A stretch of DNA of 10,822 nucleotides, taken from positions 1 through 10,822 of the forward strand of contig JASKJZ010000046.1 of the NCBI GenBank assembly GCA_030154385.1, written 5' to 3'. Positions 1 through 6,410 of the stretch are shown here, piece after piece; the first letter of the stretch is position 1; each line of letters opens with the position of its first letter. The notes under the pieces were generated by a model. That model was not told the DNA's origin and did no database searches. It worked only from the letters and a program-made list of their open reading frames with translations. A program made the position numbers and the translations under genes. This DNA is from Clostridiales bacterium (lineage in GTDB: Bacteria > Bacillota_A > Clostridia > Lachnospirales > Lachnospiraceae).

Positions 1-1
1 C

Positions 2-1063
2 TTGTCGAATCTAACGCAGCTTTTAATTAACCAATATCCAGAGAAAGAGCAAAATATTATGCATCTGATTAAGGATACTCAAGATATTTATCATAATTCG
101 CAAACGGATAAGGATACGTATCTTTCTTCCTATGGATACAAAGCACAGGATTTTGTAAAGGGTTATATTGTTACGCTTGTTCCGTTTGTAATGCTTGTCA
201 TATCTATACTCCTAGGTTTGGTTGCATTTTTCATCCATTGGAGAAAAATGAGGGAAAGAGAGAGGATTGAGGAGCTAACAAGATATCTAGAGCAGCTGAA
301 TATGGGAAAGGAGGTTCGTATCCTAGCACCAAAAGAAGATATCTTCTCGGGATTACAGGATGAAATTTATAAAACCGTGTCTACCCTATACAAAACCAGA
401 GAGGATGCGGTTGCTGTAAAAGAAAATTATGCAAAGAATCTGGCAAACATTGCCCATCAGATGAAAACGCCTCTTACATCCATGTCTCTTATGACGCAGT
501 TATTAAAAGAGCGCTGGAAGGAGGAAGTGAACCCGCTTCAAAAGCAAATCGTACGACTTACTAAATTGGAAGAGGCTTTATTGTTGCTTTCTAAAATAGA
601 TGCGGGGGTCTTGAACCTCGAAAAGAAAGCGGTTGATGTATATTCGATGCTGCAAATAGCAGTAGAGAGCTTAGAGGAGGTATCGGCAGTAAAAAATTGC
701 AACATTAAGCTGGAGAATACAGGAATAGTTTCCTATATGGGAGATATGGAGTGGTCTATAGAAGCCTTTTCCAATATAATAAAAAATTGTATGGAATACG
801 CAGAAAGTCAGGTTACAATCGAGTATTTGAAAAATCCTCTCTATACTCAGATCATAATATGGGATGATGGGGAAGGGTTTACAAAGCAGGACATTACCCG
901 TGTTTTCGAACGATTTTACCGAGGGAGCAGAGCGAAAGAAGGGGGGATTGGGATAGGACTTTCGTTAGCGCGCTCCCTGATTTTTATGCAAAATGGGTGT
1001 GTGGAGGCAAAAAATCTGCCATTAAAGGGAGCCTGTTTTGTCGTTCGCTTTTATTGTCACTAA
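2..1063 (+). CDS. Sensor histidine kinase, 5'-partial, of an ABC-transporter-linked two-component system
   Basis: The frame is open to the window edge, so the true start and probably a first membrane helix lie upstream. Numbering visible codons from position 2: an extracytoplasmic stretch (about 1-53), a membrane helix (about 54-79), a charged linker, then the dimerisation/phosphoacceptor helix with H152 in AHQMKTPLTS. The ATPase domain has an N-box with N262 in IIKNCMEYA, a G1 box DDGEGF (288-293), an F-box VFERFYRG (301-308) and a G2 box GGIGIGL (314-320). All catalytic motifs are intact, so this should be a working membrane kinase that phosphorylates a response regulator encoded just upstream. 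It lies directly before an ABC ATPase and an FtsX-type permease, the classic setting for kinases that sense peptide antibiotics or envelope stress. The ligand cannot be read from the sequence. Confidence 0.9.
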   Translation: MSNLTQLLINQYPEKEQNIMHLIKDTQDIYHNSQTDKDTYLSSYGYKAQDFVKGYIVTLVPFVMLVISILLGLVAFFIHWRKMRERERIEELTRYLEQLNMGKEVRILAPKEDIFSGLQDEIYKTVSTLYKTREDAVAVKENYAKNLANIAHQMKTPLTSMSLMTQLLKERWKEEVNPLQKQIVRLTKLEEALLLLSKIDAGVLNLEKKAVDVYSMLQIAVESLEEVSAVKNCNIKLENTGIVSYMGDMEWSIEAFSNIIKNCMEYAESQVTIEYLKNPLYTQIIIWDDGEGFTKQDITRVFERFYRGSRAKEGGIGIGLSLARSLIFMQNGCVEAKNLPLKGACFVVRFYCH

Positions 1064-1082
1064 GATGTCACTTTTCTATGAT
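1054..1082 (+). promoter_or_regulatory. Sigma-A-type promoter for the ABC transporter genes
   Basis: A -35 box TTGTCA (1054-1059) is followed by an exact 17-nt spacer and a -10 box TATGAT (1077-1082). Each box differs from consensus by one base. The -35 box lies inside the last codons of the kinase gene. Predicted transcription starts near 1089, about 36 nt before the ATPase start codon. This would let the ABC genes be induced separately from the two-component genes. The prediction is from sequence only. Confidence 0.6.
1055..1071 (+). promoter_or_regulatory. Candidate response-regulator operator: TGTCAC direct repeat
   Basis: TGTCAC occurs at 1055-1060 and again at 1066-1071, a centre-to-centre distance of 11 nt or one helical turn. 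OmpR-family response regulators usually bind tandem half-sites spaced this way. The first copy overlaps the -35 box of the promoter at 1054-1082 and the second lies in its spacer. That position would fit repression better than classical activation. Six-base repeats can arise by chance. Confidence 0.3.
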
Positions 1083-1124
1083 AGAATTCTCTAATCAAAG
1101 AAAACTATCGTGAAGGGGTATAAC

Positions 1125-1808
1125 ATGGAACTTGTAAAATGTGAAGGACTTAAAAAGGTTTATGGCGCTAACGAGAGCCAAGTAGTGGCCTTGAATTCTG
1201 TGAATTTGAGTGTTAAAAAAGGAGAGTTTGTAGCAATTGTGGGAGCTTCTGGCTCAGGGAAATCAACTCTTTTACACCTGCTAGGTGGAGTGGAACAGCC
1301 ATCGGAGGGTAAAGTATTGGTGGAAAATATCGACTTATCAACGCTCAACCAAACGGAAGCGGCCATATTTCGAAGAAGAAAGGTTGGATTGATCTACCAA
1401 TTTTATAATCTGATTCCTACGCTTACGGTGGAGCGTAATATTATGATGCCGATGCTTTTAGATAAAAGAAAGCCGGATCAAGCGTTTTTTAACCAGATTT
1501 CTGCATCCTTAGGGATACAAGATAAATTAAAGGCTATGCCAGGTCAGCTATCTGGAGGGCAACAGCAAAGAACGGCGATTGCACGATCGCTGTTATATCG
1601 ACCAGCATTACTATTAGCGGATGAGCCAACGGGAAATCTTGATCATAAGAATTCGAGAGAGATTATTGAGCTGCTTAAACTATCCAATCAAAATCTAGGA
1701 CAAACGATAATCATGATTACCCATGATGAATCGATAGCCTTAGAAGCTGATCGAATCATTCACTTAGAAGATGGTAAAATTATTTCCGATGAGAATAGAA
1801 GGAGGTAA
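1125..1808 (+). CDS. ABC transporter ATP-binding protein (MacB/LolD/BceA class)
   Basis: The 227-residue nucleotide-binding subunit is complete. It has Walker A GASGSGKS (40-47), the Q-loop Q92 in YQFYNLIPT, signature LSGGQQQR (142-149), Walker B LLLADEPTGNLD (162-173) with catalytic E167, and switch histidine H200 in ITHD. The YQFYNLIPTLTVERN stretch and the DEPTGNLD form are typical of ATPases paired with FtsX-type permeases. I chose ATG 1125 because AAGGGG (1113-1118) sits 6 nt upstream; the in-frame GTG at 1110 would lie before that site. The stop codon overlaps the ribosome binding site of the permease gene, implying coupled translation. It should energise the permease from the cytoplasmic side, for peptide-antibiotic sensing, resistance or export; the substrate is unknown. 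Confidence 0.93.
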   Translation: MELVKCEGLKKVYGANESQVVALNSVNLSVKKGEFVAIVGASGSGKSTLLHLLGGVEQPSEGKVLVENIDLSTLNQTEAAIFRRRKVGLIYQFYNLIPTLTVERNIMMPMLLDKRKPDQAFFNQISASLGIQDKLKAMPGQLSGGQQQRTAIARSLLYRPALLLADEPTGNLDHKNSREIIELLKLSNQNLGQTIIMITHDESIALEADRIIHLEDGKIISDENRRR

Positions 1809-1813
1809 TTTGC

Positions 1814-4006
1814 ATGTGGAAAGAATATTCGGTCAGTTATATAAAAAATAATAAGGCTACAAGCATCTCTATTATGGTCGCGGCACTTATTTCAGCTATG
1901 TTCTTGTCGCTTATTACCAGTGTTTTTTATAATATATGGATGGATGATATCAGGCAGATAATAAAAAAGGAAGGTGACTGGCAAGCAAAATTTACAGGAA
2001 GCGTTTCGGAGGAAGAGAACACTTTCATTCAGAGCTTTGCCAACGTAAAAGATGTAAAAAGAGTAGAAACGGAGCATGGGGAAGAGACATTCGTTTACTT
2101 TTATAATAAGAGAACGATATATCAAGATATGTCAGCGATTGCAAAACGAATCGAGAAAGAGACCTCTGAAGTCCTGTATCATGACGTACTTTTATCAGAA
2201 TATTTTATTTTTTCACCAGATAAGGAACATCCCCCGATGCTGCTTGCTTTTTATGTGCTTGTAATGGCAGTTGCTTGCAGTGCGTTAATTTTGATTATAC
2301 GAAATGCTTTTTTGGTATCCCTGCATTCTAGGCTCCATCAATTGGGAATATTACAAAGCATCGGTGCTACTCCAAGACAAATCAGAGGCTGCTTATTACA
2401 AGAAGCACTCGTATTATGCTTACTGCCTATTTTTCTTGGAATTGGAGGCGGGGTCGTATTATGTATGGTAGTGATTGAATTTGCAAATGGAATAGCAGGT
2501 AGATATCGAGGAGAACATGTAGTGTTTATGTATCATGTTGGATTATTTCTAGTTACCCTGCTGGCTTCTGTAGGTACGGTGTTATATTCCGCATGGTTAC
2601 CAGCTAGACGATTGAGGAAGATGAGCCCATTGCAGATTATTAAGGGAAAGGAGGATGGAAAGCCCTTTCAAACGATGAAACACTTTCGACTTATTTCGTT
2701 GTTCTTTGGCATCGAGGGGGAATTGGCAAGGAAATCTTTATATGTTAGGAGAGAGTCTCTTCGTAGTGCGACATGGTCACTAACACTTTCTTTTTTTTCC
2801 TTTAGTATGTTCCTTTGTTTTATCACTCTTTCTGGAATAAGCACAAAGTATACTTATTTCGAACGATACAAAAATGCCTGGGACATCATGGTTACAGTAA
2901 AAGATCAATCCATTATTGAAGTTGAGAACGTAATGGATTTCTCCGTAAGGACGCAGGTGGCTAGTTGCAAGATATATCAGAAGGCAACGCTGGAGACGTA
3001 TCTTACAAAGGATATGCTTGGAGATGCTTTACAAGGACTTGGTGGAATCGGTGCAGTTGCTGGTTCAGACGTAGTTGCAAAGGAGCATCAATACCAAGTG
3101 AAGGTTCCCATTGTGGTATTGGATGATATCAGTTTTCAAGACTATTGTGAAGATTTGGGAATTGAGCATTGTGAAAATCGGATGGGAATGGTTACAATAA
3201 ACCGCATTTGGGATAGTCAGAATAGTAATTTTCGCTATAAAAAATACATTCCCTATATAAAGGAACAAGAGGGCATGGTACTTTCACTATATCAAAAAAC
3301 AGAGGAAGGCTACGAGGCGGTAAAAGTACCAATTATAGCGTTTACTGATAAATTGCCTGTGCTAAGAGAAGAATATTCAAATTATGCATTGGTTCAAGTG
3401 ATGTCTTCCAGTACATGGCAGGGGTTATTGGCTACTATGAATATTGATGCAATGGATACATATATCAATATTCAAACGAAAAAAGAAGAGGATATCCCAA
3501 TTACTCAGACAAAGGTGGAGCAGTTACTGCAGGGTAAAAGCTATATTATAGAAAATCGGGTAGACAAAGAATGGATGAATCAAGAAATAAAAGCAGGTTA
3601 TACATTAATAGTAGGGGGATTGTGTGGTCTTTTAGCAATCATAGGATTAGCAAATGTATTTTCCAATACGCTAGGATATATATACCAAAGAAAGAGAGAA
3701 TTTGCGCGTTATCTTTCAATCGGGCTTTCGCCAAAAGGGATGAGGAAAATTCTGTGTAAGGAGGCGTTAATTGTTGGTGGAAGACCGATTGTGTATACTA
3801 TTCCGTTGACAATTATTTTCGTAGTATTTGCAACGAGAGCAAGCTATATTAACCCAATGGAATTTTTGCAGCATGTGCCGATCATACCATTCACTATATT
3901 TGCGGGTATGATTTTTGGGTGTATAGCATTGGCACATTATATCGGCGCCAGAAAGCTTAGTATGAATACGGTTATGGAAATATTGAATGATGATACATTA
4001 TTATAA
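1814..4006 (+). CDS. FtsX-family ABC transporter permease, eight predicted helices
   Basis: This 730-residue membrane protein has two FtsX-type modules. Helix 1 (about 18-40) is followed by an extracytoplasmic region (41-140) and helices 2-4 (about 142-163, 196-222, 241-262). The cytoplasmic stretch LHSRLHQLGILQSIGATPRQ (170-189) is the FtsX coupling region. The second module has helix 5 (about 321-340), a large extracytoplasmic domain (about 345-590) and helices 6-8 (about 595-615, 655-674, 688-711), with the matching coupling stretch RKREFARYLSIGLSPKGMRK before helix 7. BceB-type permeases usually have ten helices and one large outer domain. This one has eight helices and two outer domains, so it resembles that class rather than matching it. 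GGAGG (1801-1805) lies 8 nt before the ATG. It is co-transcribed with the ATPase and probably forms a sensing or efflux complex with it and the kinase. Confidence 0.88.
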   Translation: MWKEYSVSYIKNNKATSISIMVAALISAMFLSLITSVFYNIWMDDIRQIIKKEGDWQAKFTGSVSEEENTFIQSFANVKDVKRVETEHGEETFVYFYNKRTIYQDMSAIAKRIEKETSEVLYHDVLLSEYFIFSPDKEHPPMLLAFYVLVMAVACSALILIIRNAFLVSLHSRLHQLGILQSIGATPRQIRGCLLQEALVLCLLPIFLGIGGGVVLCMVVIEFANGIAGRYRGEHVVFMYHVGLFLVTLLASVGTVLYSAWLPARRLRKMSPLQIIKGKEDGKPFQTMKHFRLISLFFGIEGELARKSLYVRRESLRSATWSLTLSFFSFSMFLCFITLSGISTKYTYFERYKNAWDIMVTVKDQSIIEVENVMDFSVRTQVASCKIYQKATLETYLTKDMLGDALQGLGGIGAVAGSDVVAKEHQYQVKVPIVVLDDISFQDYCEDLGIEHCENRMGMVTINRIWDSQNSNFRYKKYIPYIKEQEGMVLSLYQKTEEGYEAVKVPIIAFTDKLPVLREEYSNYALVQVMSSSTWQGLLATMNIDAMDTYINIQTKKEEDIPITQTKVEQLLQGKSYIIENRVDKEWMNQEIKAGYTLIVGGLCGLLAIIGLANVFSNTLGYIYQRKREFARYLSIGLSPKGMRKILCKEALIVGGRPIVYTIPLTIIFVVFATRASYINPMEFLQHVPIIPFTIFAGMIFGCIALAHYIGARKLSMNTVMEILNDDTLL

Positions 4007-4028
4007 AAAGGCTTGCTACTATCCTTAA

Positions 4029-4275
4029 TCGGTGTTAGAATGTAGCAAATATTTAAAATGCAAGGAAAAGAAATAGTACATGTGATTTTGATTACAGAGA
4101 GGGAATGGTTGGTGTGAATCAAGTAGCTACCGACGGAGTATTCTACCGTTAAAAGGAATTCGATATAAGATTACAAGTGTAATCCGTATTGATAAAGTGC
4201 AGATACTATATCTGAATTTAGGTGGAACCGCGGAGAGAATTACCCTAAGCATTGTTTATGCTTGGGGCTTTTTTT
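4029..4275 (+). promoter_or_regulatory. T-box riboswitch leader
   Basis: The diagnostic T-box core AGGTGGAACCGCGG lies at 4220-4233. Upstream, the Stem I AG-bulge/distal-loop signature CAGAGAGGGAATGG (4095-4108) is closed by TTGATT (4088-4093) pairing with AATCAA (4117-4122). Candidate Stem I closing pairs are CGG/TAG (4030-4032, 4036-4038) with CTACCG (4143-4148). Hairpins GATTAC/GTAATC (4169-4174, 4179-4184) and CAGATA/TATCTG (4200-4205, 4209-4214) precede the core. TAGG (4219-4222) can pair with CCTA (4244-4247), which is part of the terminator, giving the expected antiterminator switch. T-boxes read the charging of a tRNA. The UGGA bulge predicts a tRNA with discriminator U73, as in bacterial tRNA-Gly and tRNA-Cys. 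A GGA codon lies at 4135-4137, but GCT, ACC and TCT are also possible, so I do not assign the amino acid. No aminoacyl-tRNA synthetase or amino-acid gene follows. Confidence 0.88.
4243..4275 (+). terminator. Rho-independent terminator of the T-box leader
   Basis: CCCTAAGCAT (4243-4252) pairs with ATGCTTGGGG (4258-4267) across a 5-nt loop, with one wobble pair. A C and seven T residues (4269-4275) follow. It is the only convincing terminator downstream of the permease gene, so it probably also ends transcripts coming from the ABC operon. Confidence 0.9.
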
Positions 4276-4295
4276 CGTGCATAAAGAAAAGGAGT

Positions 4296-4364
4296 ATGGA
4301 ACAAGTAACAATTGCTGTTGAAAATCTATCAGATTATCTAATGGAGAAATTAAACATATCTTGA
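4296..4364 (+). CDS. 22-codon ORF downstream of the T-box; possible remnant of the regulated gene
   Basis: An ATG at 4296 is preceded by AAAAGGAG (4287-4294), an excellent ribosome binding site, and starts 20 nt after the T-box terminator, where the regulated gene would normally begin. The frame ends at TGA (4362-4364). The peptide starts MEQVTIAVENLSDYL and ends MEKLNIS. It has no membrane segment or cysteine and I do not recognise it. It could be the surviving 5' end of a deleted gene, a leader peptide, or chance. The codons after the TGA stay open in the same frame until a TAA near 4424 but show no family signature. The ribosome binding site is clear; whether it encodes a functional protein is not. 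Confidence 0.4.
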   Translation: MEQVTIAVENLSDYLMEKLNIS

Positions 4365-4406
4365 TATTTTCCGGGCGCTTGTAATAATTCTTTTTTATTG
4401 ATAAAT

Positions 4407-5036
4407 TTAATTTGGTATCCCTAATATTTTTAATAGATCAGCAGGTTTCGAAAAGATATAATCTGCATCACAATTTATAATGGAAGAGTGATTCCAGGTC
4501 ACAAGTCCAGAAGAAAAGCCAGCGGCATTTGCACATTCAACATCGGATACCATATCACCGATGTACATACAGGAAGCAGGATCCGCTTGGCTTTTTTTAA
4601 TATAATAGAGAAGTGGTTCGGGACTTGGTTTATGCTTACTTGTGTAATCGGAGCAGACGATCTGAGAAAATAGTTTCTCTAGCTTAAATTGTTTAAAGTA
4701 TCGTTCGTATTCTGTACGTTTTCTAGAAGTGACAATACCAAGGTTAAGCCTACTTTTTTTGATACAATAGAGCATATTCTCGATCCCTGGGAAGAAGGCA
4801 GCCTCGTCTGAAAATTTGCTGTAATTTTGAATCCAGTTGCGTTCAAAACTATCATCAACAGGAGCTTCAAGCCGTTTGCATGCATCATAGTTTGAAATGC
4901 CAAGAACAGTTTGAAGTGATTCCAAAGAATACGAAAGATTATAGGGTTTTAAGGTATATTGCCAGGTTTTTAAGATAGCAGCTTCGGTATCAATCAGTGT
5001 TCCATCTAAATCAAAAACGATATGTGTATACTCCAT
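4407..5036 (-). CDS. HAD-superfamily phosphatase, Gph/PgmB-like
   Basis: The 209-residue protein has the four HAD motifs. Motif I is FDLDGT, with nucleophile D9 and acid/base D11; motif II is VTSR (102-105) with T103/S104; motif III is K136 in SKHKPSPEP; motif IV is IGDMVSDVECA with D161 and D165. Residues about 15-85 form the helical C1 cap typical of subfamily I, the group of phosphoglycolate phosphatase, pyrophosphatase PpaX and beta-phosphoglucomutase. Substrate cannot be read from the motifs. AAAGGAG (5043-5049) lies 6 nt before the start. It is 48 nt downstream of the EIIC gene on the same strand, so both are probably one transcript, and hydrolysis of an imported sugar phosphate is a reasonable guess. 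No clear terminator follows before the converging T-box region. Confidence 0.88.
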   Translation of the reverse strand: MEYTHIVFDLDGTLIDTEAAILKTWQYTLKPYNLSYSLESLQTVLGISNYDACKRLEAPVDDSFERNWIQNYSKFSDEAAFFPGIENMLYCIKKSRLNLGIVTSRKRTEYERYFKQFKLEKLFSQIVCSDYTSKHKPSPEPLLYYIKKSQADPASCMYIGDMVSDVECANAAGFSSGLVTWNHSSIINCDADYIFSKPADLLKILGIPN

Positions 5037-5084
5037 AATAATCTCCTTTGATAGAATGTTTAAACGTGAAGGTGTGTTTGTCAG

Positions 5085-6205
5085 TTAGTCTTCCACCTTG
5101 GATAGCTGGGTGTCGAAGGACGGCCAGGCAGCAAATTGAAGCGTAAGAAAGAAACCAATAAGAAAACCTATGAGAGAGCCTATTAAATAAAGCGTAAAAT
5201 GTTCCCCATAATAAATTGGTAACGTGATAAGGCTAGGGAAAACAAAGACGGCCGTTATGGTTTTTGATAGACCTGCCAATAATCCACCAAGTGCACCGCC
5301 AATACATCCAAACAGAAACGGTTTCTTCCTGGGAAGATTAATGTTGAATAAAACAGGCTCAGTTATCCCAAAGAAGGCAGAAACGATGGCTGGAGCATAT
5401 AATGCCCGAAGGGTTTTATCTTTTTCTTTTAGCATGACGGCAAAAGCTGCACCTGCTTGTGCAAATACGGCTGGAGCCATGATAGGGAGGATACTATCCT
5501 GCCCGACGACTCCAATGTTATTGATTGCGACAAGAATCAGCCCCCATTGAAAACCTAGAATAACCATAGGTTGAATCAAGGCTCCAAGCAGGAAACCTGC
5601 TGCCACAGAAGAAAAGGAATAGAGAGTGGCATAGCCAGTGGCTATCGCATCTCCAATTATTGCACCCATTGGTCCCAATATAAAAAGTGTAATTACACTT
5701 ACGACGAAAATGCAAAGGATTGGAATCAGCAGATTTTTAAAACATCTGGCAGTATGTTCTCTAAAAAATGTTCACAAATGGATAGTAGTGCGCTAGCCAT
5801 AATAATCGGTAGAATACTTGATTGATAGGGTACGGCTTTTATTGGAAGATTAAAAAAATGCAAGGTACTGCTGCCTTGAAAAGCCTCTGTCAGAGACGGA
5901 TATAGGAGAATGAGTGATATTACAGCGCAATAAAATGGATTGGCTTTAAAAGCTTTTGCAGAGGTAAATGCTAATAGTACTGGAAGAAAGTAAAAGGTGC
6001 TATCCGATATTGCCTTTAAAATGAGGTATGTGTCACTTGTATCTGAGAGAATCGAAGCAGTAACTAGGAGTAACAGAACGCTTTTCATGATTCCAGCGGC
6101 ACATAATACATTCATAATCGGAAGAAATATATTGGATATTGTGGCGATTATTTTTGAAAGCAATGTAGTTTCTCTCTGATTTATCGTTTTCAAATCGGGT
6201 ATCAT
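5085..6205 (-). pseudogene. PTS EIIC, glucoside (BglF) family, stand-alone, frameshifted
   Basis: Two adjacent reading frames together make one EIIC membrane protein. The first (6205 to stop at 5726) starts MIPDLKTINQRETT, has the family's N-terminal helix region IFLPIMNVLCAAGIMK, and reaches LPDVLK. There the frame shifts by one base at a T4A5 run (5734-5742) and hits TGA two codons later. In the -1 frame from 5735 the sequence continues NLLIPILCIFVVSVITLFIL into GPMGAIIGD and the hallmark GITEPVLFNINLPRKKPF. The joined product would be 373 residues, right for an EIIC domain. No EIIB or EIIA domain is attached or nearby, so other proteins would have to supply phosphoryl transfer. AAAGGAA precedes the ATG. 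The rest of both halves looks intact, suggesting a recent mutation, a sequencing error, a reversible slip, or recoding. Confidence 0.85.
5735..5741 (-). other. Frame-break site with U UUA AAA heptamer in EIIC
   Basis: On the minus strand the zero-frame codons GTT TTA AAA contain T TTA AAA, a canonical -1 slippery heptamer (X XXY YYZ) in the correct phase. TGA follows two codons later. A -1 slip here restores the EIIC frame exactly. There is no close upstream Shine-Dalgarno-like stimulator and no strong hairpin 5-10 nt downstream, so recoding is only a possibility. Loss of one A from an A6 run would produce the same sequence. Confidence 0.5.
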
Positions 6206-6410
6206 TTGATTTTTCCTTTCCAGGCATTGACTTGTTTATCTTGCTATAATTTTTATGAAATATAGAATCCATATATTATAATAATAGCGAATAGAAATGG
6301 TTGTGTCTTTTCTATATACGACATATACTATAATTATTGCGACAGGATTTTGCGGATATTTAGTTTAAAAAGATTTAGCCAAAAGGATTTGCTCAAAAGG
6401 AGATTTTAAT
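6206..6410. promoter_or_regulatory. Divergent A/T-rich control region between EIIC and the AraC regulator
   Basis: These 205 nt separate the EIIC start (minus) from the AraC gene (plus) and must hold both promoters. The best plus-strand candidate is TTGCTA (6241-6246), 16 nt, TAGAAT (6263-6268). Another TATAAT at 6329-6334 lacks a good -35 box. No convincing minus-strand -35/-10 pair is seen, although TATAAT-like sequence occurs around 6275-6280. AAAAGGAG (6395-6402) is the ribosome binding site of the AraC gene. The regulator probably binds here. Confidence 0.4.

Noticed and set aside
1110..1124. Upstream in-frame GTG as the start of the ABC ATPase
   Set aside because: The AAGGGG ribosome binding site (1113-1118) lies downstream of the GTG and is correctly spaced for ATG 1125, where homology to the family also begins.
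4013..4048. TTGCTAC/GTAGCAA stem-loop as the permease terminator
   Set aside because: The stem is only 7 bp, the loop is 22 nt and no U tract follows; it also conflicts with the T-box Stem I sequence.
4179..4188. GTAATCCGTA shared with 10301-10310 as a common regulatory motif
   Set aside because: A single 10-base match within about 10 kb of A/T-rich sequence is expected by chance, and the first copy is explained by a T-box hairpin arm.
5224..5550. 108-codon plus-strand ORF opposite EIIC
   Set aside because: It lies entirely antisense to well-supported EIIC coding sequence, with P/A-rich translation typical of a reverse shadow and no recognisable domain.
6227..6250. TTGACT followed by TATAAT as a promoter
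   Set aside because: Both boxes look good but the spacer is only 12 nt, too short for sigma-A recognition.
6033..6272. 79-codon minus-strand ORF overlapping the EIIC start
   Set aside because: It is out of frame with EIIC and lysine/asparagine-rich, with no EIIB-like cysteine motif, so it is not a missing EIIB domain.
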